From: Paragyromitra xinjiangensis
Taxonomy: Eukaryota > Ascomycota > Pezizomycetes > Pezizales > Discinaceae
NCBI GenBank assembly: GCA_038503065.1
Contig: JBCAMK010000014.1
Coordinates: forward strand, 930,001 to 994,000
Length of the DNA stretch: 64,000 nt
Direction: 5' to 3'
The notes beneath the pieces were generated by a model. The model ran no database searches. It had not been told where the DNA came from and saw only the letters and a list, made by a program, of their open reading frames with translations. This document shows, one piece after another, positions 31,603-42,778 of this stretch. The translations under genes and the position numbers were made by a program. The stretch's first letter is position 1; each line of letters begins with the position of its first letter.

Positions 31603-34600
31603 ATGCTGCAACCGGGAAAGCCACAGGCGAAGCTGCAGGCCATCTGCACTGCCGAATGGGAGAGGAAGCGTCTGATTGTGAGCTCACTTACTCACCACCG
31701 CCGCTGCCGCTACCACCACAACCACAACCATGTACGAGGGGCCGCACTAACTAGGGGTGGGATTTACAGGCTTATATTTCAGGAACAGCCCTCGTAATTC
31801 TCACGGATGTCGACAAGCTTTTACAGACCATCTACCATGACGAGGAGCTGTGCGCCGTAGCTATTGATGAGACCACCGGGAAGCTAGCGGTGTGTGCAGG
31901 CGGGAAGGTGCTCATCTATGGACCAAATGGTCGAGGGGAAGGATTTCTCAAGGTACTTACCGGAGCAGCCAGGTCGCGTGGATTTGGACTTTGTTAACTG
32001 GGCGCAGTGGCTTCTCCAAAGCTCAATCAAGCTTGATCCTTCTGACGGCAATATTCAATCCCTTTCGTGGGGCGACGCGAACGAACTCCTCGTCGGTAGT
32101 GTCTCACTCACCCTCTGGTCAACCTCTCCATCGGGGGTGAAGCTACTTTGGCGTCGACCACTCGCGAATCCGGCAAAGCTTGCACTGTTCTGTTATGACG
32201 CGACTCTAGTTGCCTCGGTGGGGGAATATGATCGCCTCGTCAAGGTTTGGCGGCGGTTGTCGATCGGGTCGGAGGATGTTCAATTTGATTTCTCGTACCT
32301 ACCGCATCCGCGTACTGTCACGGCGATGCACTGGAGGAAACCTTTCCATAGAGAGCAAAGTATCGATAACGTCTTGTATACAATTGGCGTGGATGCGGTG
32401 TTGAGGGTGTGGGCGCCGGTTTATCCGCATGACCTGCACCTGCTACAATTATGGGCAGTCATAGACCTACAGGACTCAATACCTGGATTCATCTCTAACA
32501 CGGCTGGCGAGGAGGGGGTGGTAAGAGGGCAAAGCAAATATGTCATGATTATCGACAGCAGCGTCTTTGCTGTAGCGGCAGAAACGGCGGTAAATACAGC
32601 AAGTGCAGGAGAGAAAGATAGAGAGGTGCTGCAACGCTTAATAGAGGTAGCAAATCGGAGCCCAGAGATCTGTGTGGTATTTGACGGCCGAGGGAGGATG
32701 AGCGCATGGGGGCTGGAGAATGTCGGTTGTAAAACGCGGAAAACGACGAATGTTTTTAGCATTCTACATACGGAGAATAGCGGGATAGAGACCGTGTTAG
32801 CAGGTGAGGAAAGTGACAGATTTGTACAGTTCCATGTATTTCCAGGTGGTACAGGTGAGCTCAGCCTACAAAAAACCATTCCATCACCACAAGACGGTTG
32901 CTTATATCTCGCCCTGTTAGGTTTAACCATCCTCGCCCATTTCTTCGATGGGCAGATATGCTGGTTTAACTCCCGAATAGACCGCTTATTAGACCCCTCA
33001 CCTAGAGCAAAGCGATTGGAACTTGTTGGCGTATTATCAGGCCACTCGAAGCCCATACAAACACTGGTTCGAACTGCTGATGGCAAGGCGATGCTGACGC
33101 TGACGCGTGACAACGAGCATATTGTTTGGACACAGTCACGGGGGGATAATATTAATCTCGTTAGGCGAAGTTCCTTGGTTCCGGGGGAGCATGTGCATAG
33201 GGCTGTAGTGTTAGATAGCGGTACGTGGTTTCCATCTCAGGCCCTTAGGGAACGCCTATGAAGCTTCGTTGGCGCCGAGTGACTTACGCTTGAAGTAGGC
33301 AATTTCGTTATGACGCTACACCACGGACATGTAGTATTGTGGAACACATCACAGCCGGCGGCGACGGAGGTTTCACGGCTGTCGTTCAGCTGTTCTGGCA
33401 AAATGCTTTGCCTTTTTCTTCTACCAGAAGCCGAAGATAATATGAAGCGAGCGCATGTAGTTGCCTTAAGCTCAGAAATGAAAGGCATTGCTTGGGAAAT
33501 TGGGCTTCCCCGAGGGCAAACTAACAAACTTACAAACAAACCATCATTAACCCCATATTTGCGCGAATTCACGAAATTTACGCTCGACCAGAAACATGAT
33601 TTGCTTATGATTCTTCCCGTTGACCCGGTTGGCTGGAATGCTACTTTGTCGGGTACACTAGATACATTTTCTCGTGAGGTGGCTGTCACGGTGAATGCAT
33701 CTGGTTTGCTCCAGTCGTGGACCGCAAAGATCTCCCAAGAGGCAGATGGCTCTGAGCCATCTTTGCGCTGGCTAGCTACGTCGACAGTAGATACGAGTGT
33801 TTCAAATCCATCCCTCGCAAAGGGAAATAGCATACGCAAGATCGCACTGGTCAACACTAATCGCAGTGAGTTAACGATTTGGGACTCTCGTGCTGCCCAG
33901 CTTGAATACCACCAACACTTCGAGTCTCAAGATGTAATTTGCGATCTCGACTGGACATCCACGCCTGACTCTCAGAGCATCCTTGCTGTTGGCTTTCCGC
34001 ATCGAGTCCTCCTAATGTGTCAACTTCGTTATGACTACCTCAACGCTGGGCCTGCATGGGCGCCATTCCGAGAGGTGAGGATCAGAGATCTAACCCCACA
34101 TCCAATTGGCGATTCGCTGTGGTTGAGCAATGGAGGACTGGTTATTGGCGCGGGGAATCAACTTTTCGTGTATTCACGGAAGATCGAAGACAGGGATGAC
34201 CTATTCAAAACGCTACAGTTATCGAGTCATAAAGCAAGGCTAAATGATGTCTTCGAAATTGTGAGCCATTTGAATGGGCCGGTGCCAGTGTATCATCCCC
34301 AATTTCTCCAGCAGTGCATCCTAGCTGGCAAGCACGCGCTCGTGGAAGAAATTTTAGTTCGGCTCCACAAAGAGCTCCGCAACTACCACGAAGAGATCCC
34401 GCTCGATAATTTCCTTGACATCCCAACCGAGCGGTTCCTCGAAAGTGGCGATGAGATCGCGGGGCAGACAATGCGAAAACAGAAGTTCAGCGGGTTTTTC
34501 AACTACACCGAAGATGAGGAGGAGTTCACGACCTTTGATGAGGCCCTTGCGGCGAGTTTGTGTGATCTGCTGAAGAAGATTGCGATCCCAAATTTAACGG

Positions 34601-36006
34601 GGACTGAACAGATCATGTTGGCAGGAATCGTTGAGTGCTTTGCGCAGGTGAAACTACACCGACGCTCTATCGACGAGAATGGAGCGAGATATATGCTCTT
34701 CTTCCGTCAGCATCTTCTGAGGAGGGAAAAGCCAGCGGTCGATATGTCGTTTCGGGAGGTTGTTTGGGCATTTCATTCTTCGTCTCAGGAGATCCTAGTG
34801 GATCTTGTGAACCGGAATGCGCAGAACCGGATGCTCTGGGCGCAAGCCCGAGAATCCGGTATCTTCATGTGGCTTCGGGACGCAGATGCGGTGAAGAAGC
34901 AGTTTGAGGTGGTTGCGAGGAATGCGTATACACGCACTGATGATAAAAATCCAATCGACTGTAGTTTACACTACCTAGCATTGAAGAAGAAGGGAGTGTT
35001 GCTAGGATTATGGAGGATGGCGAGTTGGAATAGAGAGCAAGGGTCAACAATGAGATTCTTGGGGAATGATTTCCGGGAGGGGCGGTGGAAGACAGCAGCA
35101 TTGAAGAACGCGTATGCATTATTAGGGAAGCATCGATTTGGTGAGCTCTTTTCCTTTGTTGGTGATCCTTTCGAGGAAAATTTGATCATTGGCCTCATCT
35201 GGGAAATGATTTTCTTGGCACATTTTTGCTCCTAGTTGCTGACCAGGAAAAGAATATGCTGCTGCATTCTTTTTACTTGCAGATAGCCTGAGAGATGCTG
35301 TCAACGTTTGCTTCAATCAACTAAAAGATATGCAACTTGCTATTGCCATCGCGCGGGTCTATGAGGGTGACCATGGACCAGTGTTAAAGTCACTTCTAGA
35401 AGATCGAATTCTACCACTCGCAACAAAGGAAGGGAATCATTGGCTTGCAACGTGGGCATTCTGGATGCTGAAGAGGAAAGACAAGGCCGTGCAGTCCTTA
35501 CTGGTTTGTTTTCCAGTCGCCCTCGTGATTACTGATGATCTAATATACTACAACAGTCACCTCTGCCATCCGTCATGGCAGCCACTCACGTCCACATCGA
35601 AAGCCGATCCTTCACAGCCGATGACCCCGCACTTGTTATCCTCTACAAGCAAATCCGCGAGAAAACACTCCAAACACTTCGCGGCGCAGCCAAAATCTCA
35701 CCCGAGGCAGAGAGCCAATTCGTATTACACACAGCAAGACTATACGATCGTATGGGCTGCGACCTACTCGCCTTAGACCTAGTAAAGAATTGGGACTTCC
35801 TCCCACCCAACCGGGACACCATGAAGCCACTAATTCAGCTCGATCCGCGTCGCCATCATATGAGAAGGAGGAGCTCCGTGACGGTCGCTGACCTACCGCC
35901 ATCCGAACAGGTCGGCGAGAAGCCGCAGGCGTTTAATATGGCTACGGGATTGGTAAAGCCGCCTGTAGCGGTGTTTGAAGAGCCCGATATGAGTTGGGCT
36001 TTTTGA
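31603..36006 (+). CDS. RAV1: RAVE complex subunit Rav1 (V-ATPase assembly)
   Basis: Six exons: 31603-31677, 31770-31952, 32008-33220, 33299-35140, 35247-35503 and 35557-36006, giving 1339 aa (yeast Rav1 is about 1357). Every junction keeps frame and conserved sequence. Rav1, with Rav2 and Skp1, promotes reassembly of the V1 and Vo parts of the vacuolar/endosomal proton pump. The start PGKPQAKLQAICTAEW is the typical N-terminus. WD40-type propellers fill residues about 1-700 (YDRLVKVWRRLSIGSEDVQF; HWRKPFHREQSIDNVLYTIG). The helical Rav1p_C region follows (SLHYLALKKKGVLLGLWRMA; RFLGNDFREGRWKTAALKNA; YAAAFFLLADSLRDAVNVCF; DPALVILYKQIREKTLQTLR). Introns are 92, 55, 78, 106 and 53 bp. I see no missing block. 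Confidence 0.95.
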
Positions 36007-36881
36007 GATGATGGGTTGTTGGAGGGTGTGGTGGACATATTTTGTTAATTATTTGAGGACGGTAAAGGGGCGTTTAGCTGAATAAATAACCTATTAAAAA
36101 TTGTTTTGAGTTTTGGAGTGGTTCGTGCGGGCTATGTGAAGCGTAAAATAAGATAGACTACGAAAACCTAAGTGATTGGGGTAAGTTGTAAGGGTGGTTC
36201 TTTACTTAACCGCACCCTAAAGAGAGGAATACGCATCAAATATGCTATTGTCTTCACGCTAAAGCCACGTCCAGTAAACCAGGGTCGTGGGTCAATAAAA
36301 CAATCTATAATTTCCCTTCAAGATTTAGCGAAACTACTAGGGCTCTCCGTTAGATCAACGCCCATGCTCCCAGAGGAAGAAGTATCTCCCAGCATATTTC
36401 CGAAAAACACTGACGCATAGACTTAGGCGACAACCGTCTGACAGCCACGAGCGTAAAACCACCGTTCCGATATGACTCTCGAAAATGGAACCGAGCGGAC
36501 CATCTCCAACCGAAAGAGGAAAGGTATCTAGGCCATCCTCGAGTTTCTTAAATCTGATGAACCACACAATTATCGAGTGACACACTATGATGCTCCCCAA
36601 ACCACACAACCGAGCAAAATCCCCATATAAATGCCTTAATTCACCAACGCCAAAAACAAACCACCAATATTGATACACTTTCCGCCAAAAATCCTCATCT
36701 ACCACCTCTTTTGTCCAATGTACCTGTAATATACAAAACTACACACATCCATCCTATCCCGCCGCCTCTCAAGACACTAACTAGCACCACACTATAAAGA
36801 AAAAAAACTGCCAACTTTTAATAATATCCCCCCCTCCCTCTCAACATACACTACTCGTACAAACTCAAGCCACAGCTTCCA
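36007..36881. other. RAV1-NAF1 convergent 3' region
   Basis: The two flanking genes converge here. I found no gene. Frames at 36172-36420 and 36355-36705 lack any recognisable feature. The DNA is A/T-rich and probably carries both 3' UTRs. Confidence 0.5.
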
Positions 36882-39149
36882 CTATTGAGGAGGAGGATTT
36901 GAAGAATTCCGCATCTGATTGCTCATCGATACCAAATTCTGCAGCGCCTTGAACGCCGCCTCGGTATTCTGCTGCCCTTGTTGCTGCCCCTGTTGCTGTT
37001 GCCCTCCCGCAAACTGCTGCCCCTGTGGCACCGGCGGACTCCAATTAAAATCATTCCTTCCCGGTGGTGCAGGCACACTTTGCTGCTGCTGTCCCCCACG
37101 GAAGAAAGCTGGGTTAACATGTGCGCCCTGTGGCAAAGCCGGCGGGAACTGTCCACCCGGCGATCCAGCTTGACTACCTTGGTAGAAATTAGGCTGAGCG
37201 TGGGGGTATTGTTGATATGACCCCTGCTGCGGGTAGCCGGGGAATTGCGGGAACTGAGGAAAGTTCGGAGGGGGTGTCCACTGTTGCTGCTGTTGAAAAG
37301 GCTGGAACTGCCGATTTTGAAACTGTTGTGGTTGTTGTTGGGGTTGTTGTTGGAATTGGGATGGCTGGTATCCTCCCTGTGAGTACGGCTGTGGGGAATA
37401 AGTCGGTGGAGACCCTCCAGATTGCTGGTTGTAGTTCTGGGGGCGCGACTGGTAGGTAGATGGCGAAGTATTTTCATCTCGATCTTGGTAGTCTCCACGA
37501 CCCTGATCCCCATCTCTATCACGCTTTCGAAATTCATGGCCATCCCTCCCTCTGCCACCTCTTTGCCCGCCCCGCCCCCGCCCCCTGCCACCGCGATCAT
37601 TCCGACCCCCACGCTGATGCCCCCTATCACCTCGATTACCTCCATTCATAGGTGGTAACGGAGGCGGCCCATTCATCAATTCGGCCAGATTCGCAGGTCT
37701 CGTCAGTGGGGTATACAGCTCATCAGTTTCCTTTGCTGTTGGGTTCGGGCTCTGCGCCACATCATTACTACCGCCGCCACTACCACCACCGCCCCGGCCC
37801 CGGCCACGGGCACCGCCGGCTTGGGCTTGTCGGGCATACTTGCGTTGCCGCTTGTATTCCGCCTCCGCTTCGTCATCACTAAATTCACGCTCTGCCTCTC
37901 CGACTTCCTCATCGAAGATATTACTTGCATCACTACCCTTGAGTCCCTTGAGCGCTTGAGTAAATACGTAGTCACTGTGCTGCGGGACATAGAAGACTTT
38001 CTGACCGACGCTCGCCCCAGTCTCAGAGATTTCCTCGGGGGAATTGAAGCGGACCGTGTACAGCGGCTCCTCAACACGCCCAAAAGTATCAGCTACTACA
38101 CCGACGATCGACCGATCCTCAAAGCACAAGAGAGACCCTTCATTGAGAACTTGATGATCTCCGGAGACGAAAGCTTTTATGAGAACCATAGTGCCGACGA
38201 TAGTTTCGATTGCGCCGAGTATCTCGGTCTTCATTTCCGGAGTAACAACGATAGCAGGACGGGGAATGGGAACCGCCTCCTCGGGTATCTCATTTTTGGT
38301 TTTGAGAGGACCCTGAACGCCCTCCTTGCGGGAGTCTTCATCGTCACCACCATCTTCACGCATGAGGAGCTTGGCGAGTTGCTCTTGGTCCATCATAGGG
38401 TAGTCGTCGGAGCCGGCTTCGGAGTCGGAGTCGGAGTCAGATGATGAGTCGGAGCTAGTATCGGAATCGGAAGAGTCGAGTTGCCATTCTGCCTCGGCAT
38501 TGTTTTTGTTGGCTTCGCCGGCGGCGATGAAGTCGGGGTCTTGGGGGTCCTTTTGGGGAGGAGGGGCTTTTTCTATCATTCCATCATCTTCCTCCTCCTC
38601 CTTCACCTTCAACCCTACCTTCTCCTCCTCCCCCTCCAATTTGTCCGGCATATCCGTGTCTAGAGGAACAGTTCCGTCATTTTCTAAATTTTCCGTAGGT
38701 TCTTCTTTTGTCACCGAAACTCCGCTATCCACCACATTCCCTTGATTCTCCTCATCCCTTGGCGGTGATTGAGCGGTTGAATGCTCGTTATCGATCGCCA
38801 TTTCCTCTGTCGCATCTTCTCCGAGCGGCAGAGGGTCGCTGATCAGGAACAGGCCTGGGATACCACCGCCAGAACTCGACTGTGTTTCTGAGGATGGAAG
38901 CGGAGATTTCTCGGTGATGGTGGCGGGGAGAGTGAGAGGAAGCGATTCAGTTGTCGAGTCCCTGGAGTCAAGGTTTTCAGCATCTTGGCTGTAGAGTTCG
39001 GCGTCTGCTTCGGCATCGAGTTGAAAGCTTATTGTTGTTGGTGTAGCAGCAATTGGGGTACTGGTTGTAGAGGGGATGATGGATTCATCGAGACGGAGCC
39101 TTGCAGCGGTGGTAGCAGCGGTGGTGGGATCAGCGGGAGAGATCTCCAT
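36882..39149 (-). CDS. NAF1: H/ACA snoRNP assembly factor Naf1
   Basis: Single exon, 755 aa from the ATG at 39149. The open frame extends 60 codons further up, but that part is hydrophobic and not family-like. Naf1 binds the Cbf5 pseudouridine synthase and is later replaced by Gar1 during nuclear assembly of H/ACA snoRNPs. The conserved Gar1/Naf1 beta-barrel lies at residues about 296-440 (PEMKTEILGAIETIVGTMVL; NEGSLLCFEDRSIVGVVADT; GRVEEPLYTVRFNSPEEI; VGQKVFYVPQHSDYVFTQ). Before it is an acidic Ser/Asp-rich region (SSDSDTSSDSSSDSDSDSEA). After it come an RGG-rich stretch (about 465-560) and a long Gln/Pro-rich tail, both expected to be disordered and RNA-binding. The gene is divergent from ALG9, with 468 bp between the start codons. 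Confidence 0.93.
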   Translation of the reverse strand: MEISPADPTTAATTAARLRLDESIIPSTTSTPIAATPTTISFQLDAEADAELYSQDAENLDSRDSTTESLPLTLPATITEKSPLPSSETQSSSGGGIPGLFLISDPLPLGEDATEEMAIDNEHSTAQSPPRDEENQGNVVDSGVSVTKEEPTENLENDGTVPLDTDMPDKLEGEEEKVGLKVKEEEEDDGMIEKAPPPQKDPQDPDFIAAGEANKNNAEAEWQLDSSDSDTSSDSSSDSDSDSEAGSDDYPMMDQEQLAKLLMREDGGDDEDSRKEGVQGPLKTKNEIPEEAVPIPRPAIVVTPEMKTEILGAIETIVGTMVLIKAFVSGDHQVLNEGSLLCFEDRSIVGVVADTFGRVEEPLYTVRFNSPEEISETGASVGQKVFYVPQHSDYVFTQALKGLKGSDASNIFDEEVGEAEREFSDDEAEAEYKRQRKYARQAQAGGARGRGRGGGGSGGGSNDVAQSPNPTAKETDELYTPLTRPANLAELMNGPPPLPPMNGGNRGDRGHQRGGRNDRGGRGRGRGGQRGGRGRDGHEFRKRDRDGDQGRGDYQDRDENTSPSTYQSRPQNYNQQSGGSPPTYSPQPYSQGGYQPSQFQQQPQQQPQQFQNRQFQPFQQQQQWTPPPNFPQFPQFPGYPQQGSYQQYPHAQPNFYQGSQAGSPGGQFPPALPQGAHVNPAFFRGGQQQQSVPAPPGRNDFNWSPPVPQGQQFAGGQQQQGQQQGQQNTEAAFKALQNLVSMSNQMRNSSNPPPQ

Positions 39150-39617
39150 AGCTGGAGAAGGAGTGAGGGGTAGGGGAGGTGAATAGAAGAATATGGATGA
39201 TGCAATTGGATGGATTCTATCAGGGTAGAAGAAAGAGTCGATAGGAACAAAACCCCAGATGGACAAGAGAAAAGCAATTGAAGGGATAGAGGGGATTAGT
39301 ATCGTGAAGGGAAGAGAGAAACTCTTCACGAGTTGTGAACGGAGAGAAGAGAGAGATGAAGATGAAGATGAAGATGAAGATCTTTTTCTCTGGATGCGGC
39401 TGTTGATCGGTTACACGACAGTCTTGGCCAAACCTGTTTCAGGAACAGTTTGCTGGGATAACTGATGATAACTGTCAACTGTCAACGATACTGCATATAA
39501 ATGTTATTTACGATTATCTCCATGAGACTCTTCTCTTCTGCCCTTAAATATTCACTCAAGAGCTCGAACTTGGACATCCACTCCAGTTAACTCTCTCCCC
39601 TCCTCTACTCCCCCAAA
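39150..39617. promoter_or_regulatory. Divergent promoter of NAF1 and ALG9
   Basis: A 468-bp intergenic segment between two oppositely transcribed genes. It includes a purine-rich GATGAA hexanucleotide array (39355-39380) and is otherwise A/T-rich with pyrimidine tracts before each start. No other site was recognised. Confidence 0.5.
39355..39380. repeat. GATGAA tandem repeat in NAF1/ALG9 promoter
   Basis: About four perfect GATGAA units (TTCATC on the NAF1 strand) lie about 205-230 bp upstream of the NAF1 start. It is a simple hexanucleotide repeat. Confidence 0.85.
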
Positions 39618-41663
39618 ATGTCTGGTCTACGGGCTCGCAAGCCCCAAGCCTCCACAATCAAAAACTCCCCCCTCCAGACTCCCGTCTCTGAAAAAGACCT
39701 CGACCCCCTCTCCAGGTAACTCCCCTCCCCGATTCACACTCCCAAACTAACGCGACTCCAGTTCACGGTCATCCCATCCCATACTTTCCGCGTCCACAGC
39801 CTTCTCCGCCCTGCTCGTCGTGCGCCTACTCTCCGCCGCATATGCCACCATCCCAGATTGCGACGAAGGTCTATAGCTCTTCCCTTAGGATCCCCCCCCC
39901 CCCAGGACTCCCCAGCTGATGCTCCCCCCCTCAAACAGTGTTCAATTTCTGGGAACCTGCCCATTATCTCTCTCATGGTTATGGCCTCCAAACTTGGGAA
40001 TACTCGCCAGAATATGCCATCCGAAGTTGGGCCTACGTGGCGCTTCACTCAATCCCCAGTCGCCTCGTTTCGTTCCTCCCCAGCTTGACCAAGGTCCACG
40101 AGTTCTACGGGTTGCGCTGTCTGTTCGCTCTCTTCTGCGCATATGCGGAAACTAGGCTTTACACCGCCGTGTCCTCCAGTATCAATCGCAGGGTAGGGCT
40201 CTTATACCTCGTCTTTACCGTCTGCAGCGCTGGTATGTTCCATTCTGCCGTCGCCTTCCTCCCAAGCACCTTTGCAATGTATACCACAATGCTCGGAATG
40301 GCTGCCTTTATCCGTCGCCAAACCGTACGGGGGGTTTTCTGGTTCGCCGTGGGTGGGCTCTTGGGATGGCCGTTCAGTTTGGCCATGTGTGTGCCTTTCC
40401 TACTGGAGGAATTGATAGTGGGAGCTGTGGAGGGAAGGCTGGCAGGAACCTTAGGAAGATTTATTAAAGGAGGACTGGTATCCTTGACGCTGCTCGTAAG
40501 CATCATATCTAATTCAACCTAGCTCTCTAGGGTCTCTAATTCCCCCACAGGCTACCATCGTCGGCGTCGACTACACTGCCTACCACAAATTCGAAATCGT
40601 CCCTCTCAACATCGTCCTCTACAACGTCTTCAGCGGCGCAAACAAAGGGCCAAACATCTACGGCACCGAGCCATGGTGGTTCTATCTTGCCAACCTTTCT
40701 CTCAACTTCAACCTCCTCCTCCCACTCTCCCTAGCAGCCGCGCCATTCCTCATACTATACTACATCTTCCGCCGCCGTGACATGGCCATCGAATTCTCTC
40801 CACGCATGCTCACCGTTTCCATTCCGGTCTGCCTCTGGCTAGCCATCTTCACAGCCCAACCACACAAGGAAGAACGATTCATGTTCGTCGCCTACCCAGC
40901 ACTATGTCTCAGCGCTGCGGTAGCATACCACATCACACTGACTATCCTGGGCTTTCTATCCAATTTAATCTTCTACTTTGCTTTTCTCAGAGACAACACG
41001 TACTCGAGCAGGCTCCAGGAACTCCTCAACTGGACTGTCCTGACCGCGCCCCTCGTTCTCACCGCTATCCTAGGCCTTTCCAGAGCACTAGCGGTGGTAA
41101 CAGCGTATTCCGCCCCACTACATGTATACGATGCACTCCCGCAAAACGCAACCGGTAACCTATGTCTCGCGAAGGAATGGTACCGGTTCCCATCTAGTTA
41201 CTTCCTGCCACAGGACCTCCGGGCGAAGTTCGTCAAAAGTGCATTCGATGGACTACTACCCGGAGAGTTCCCCGAAAGTAGCGACCCATGGGCCCGAGAT
41301 GGAACGTGGCTGACTCCGAGCGGGATGAATGATTTGAATATCGCAGATCCGGGGAAATACGTAAGACCCACACTCAAACTCCAATCCATCTTTTCCAGAA
41401 CTAACGGCTTTAATAACTAGATTACGGTGGACCAATGCGACTACCTCGTTGAGTCGTACTTCACGCGCGACGCTGCGTCCGAGTCGGAAGTGGATCTGGT
41501 GGTGGACCAGAACGTGTGGGATACACTTTATTGTGAGGATTTTCTCGACGCTGCGAAGACGCCAACGCTGGGGAGGACGCTGTGGGTACCGAAGTGGGTG
41601 CCGGATATCAGGATGTGGGGGAGATATTGCCTCTTCCAGAGACGGAAGGAGGTGATGGGGTAA
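39618..41663 (+). CDS. ALG9: Alpha-1,2-mannosyltransferase ALG9 (GT22)
   Basis: Exons 39618-39715, 39762-39868, 39939-40495, 40551-41360 and 41421-41663 encode 604 aa. ALG9 adds two alpha-1,2-mannoses from dolichol-P-mannose to the lipid-linked oligosaccharide in the ER lumen. The first luminal loop carries the family acidic motif (DCDEVFNFWEPAHYLSHGYG; TWEYSPEYAIRSWAY). Many hydrophobic segments follow, with typical blocks CETRL-like AYAETRLYTAVS, NIVLYNVFSGANKGPNIYGT and the signature QPHKEERFMFVAYPALCL. The other GT22 members (GPI mannosyltransferases, ALG12) lack this combination, so ALG9 is preferred. Introns are 46, 70, 55 and 60 bp. The second donor is the weak GTCTAT, but the junction restores the conserved DEVFNFWEP block. 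Confidence 0.93.
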
Positions 41664-42093
41664 TGGCCTTGGCGTTGTATATTATTGTTTTTACTTTGAT
41701 ATAATTTAGATTTCTGTGGTTCTATGTGAATACAGTAGCGTTCGTATGGTTGTACTTTTGTTTTTTTAGCTGCATCTTGATATAGACTCTAATGCTAGCT
41801 CATTCGTTTAATCCTAGGAGAAAATGCTGATGAACTCGAAGTTATGTATTCAAAACACTTCTCAATAGCTTTAAAACTCACTGACCGAAACAAAATGATC
41901 CCTAGAAACAAACATGCGCGAAACATGGTATACAAGTGATGAAAGAAAACCCCTACCGGAAGAAGGTGCACAGTAGATCCAGATCAAAACTTAACAAACA
42001 CCTGAATAAAGGATCCGGGAAAGTAATCATTTCCACATCCCATGGTCCGCTCATCCCTAACTTACTCCCATCCCACTACGTTCCTTCGCTCCA
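41664..42093. other. ALG9 / ASCH-gene convergent 3' region
   Basis: A 430-bp A/T-rich stretch between two converging genes. No gene was seen. Confidence 0.5.
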
Positions 42094-42585
42094 CTAAAAG
42101 AGCCTCTTCTGCTTATCCAACTCAAGATAATCCAACATCTCCTGCCTAACCCATTGATACTTCTGCGGCGGCCCCTTCAAAAATCCCTTCTCCTTCAATC
42201 CAGCCAACGATAACCCCCTTTCAGGATCAACCAGTTCATAGAGATGCAGAATCTCGTACCCATACCCAAGCTCTCCCAACCCCTGATTAAACTCCTCATT
42301 CCCAATCCCAGTATCCGTTCCATCAATCTCCCCCGGAGCCTTCCCAGCGCTAATCTCAGCAACATATTGAAGACACTGTCTAGGAGCACTGGAGTAGAAC
42401 CAAATATGCTGCACCGATGCAGGGAGAAGATAACTGCGGAACTCGTGTGTTTTGCGACGGGACGCAATGTTGGATATATTTTCAGGTTTGATAGACATGA
42501 GGATATCATTTTTGTCCGACGCGGTTTGGGAAGACATTTTTGTGATACTCTTGAGTTCCCGGTTTGGACGGGAATATGGTTGCAA
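42094..42585 (-). CDS. ASCH/PUA-like domain protein
   Basis: Single exon, 163 aa; a second ATG at 42537 would give 147 aa and may be the real start. The pattern ILMSIKPENISNIASRRKTH, then FRSYLLP, WFYSSAPRQCLQYVAEI and a Tyr/Trp-rich end (PPQKYQWVRQEMLDYLEL) is that of the ASCH fold, a PUA-like beta barrel that binds nucleic acid or modified nucleosides. Standalone small proteins of this kind occur in fungi and bacteria, and their role is mostly unknown; some bacterial relatives are RNases or ac4C amidohydrolases. It is divergent from the DUF3445 gene, with only 193 bp between the starts, so the two may share a promoter. Confidence 0.75.
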   Translation of the reverse strand: MQPYSRPNRELKSITKMSSQTASDKNDILMSIKPENISNIASRRKTHEFRSYLLPASVQHIWFYSSAPRQCLQYVAEISAGKAPGEIDGTDTGIGNEEFNQGLGELGYGYEILHLYELVDPERGLSLAGLKEKGFLKGPPQKYQWVRQEMLDYLELDKQKRLF

Positions 42586-42778
42586 GAGGAAGGATAGTTT
42601 TGCCGAGATGGGAAAAGTTACCCCTTTATCGGTACATATTGATCGTCCATCGATCGACCCGCAAGATACGACAGAAGCCTGGGTATCTGTGTCCTGGGGG
42701 GTTGTGGGAATTCATAAGGATGCGGGGACCGATCTTTGCGACGAAGATTAGGAATATCATACCACCAGTTTCCCAAGG

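Noticed and set aside
32421..33113. Minus-strand open frame of 230 codons inside RAV1
   Set aside because: It is antisense to the conserved WD40 part of Rav1; codon bias explains it.
37821..38444. Plus-strand open frame of 207 codons inside NAF1
   Set aside because: It is antisense to the conserved Naf1 domain and has no family feature.
39150..39329. 60-codon upstream extension of NAF1
   Set aside because: It is hydrophobic and phenylalanine/proline-rich, unlike Naf1 N-termini; the ATG at 39149 starts a typical acidic N-terminus.
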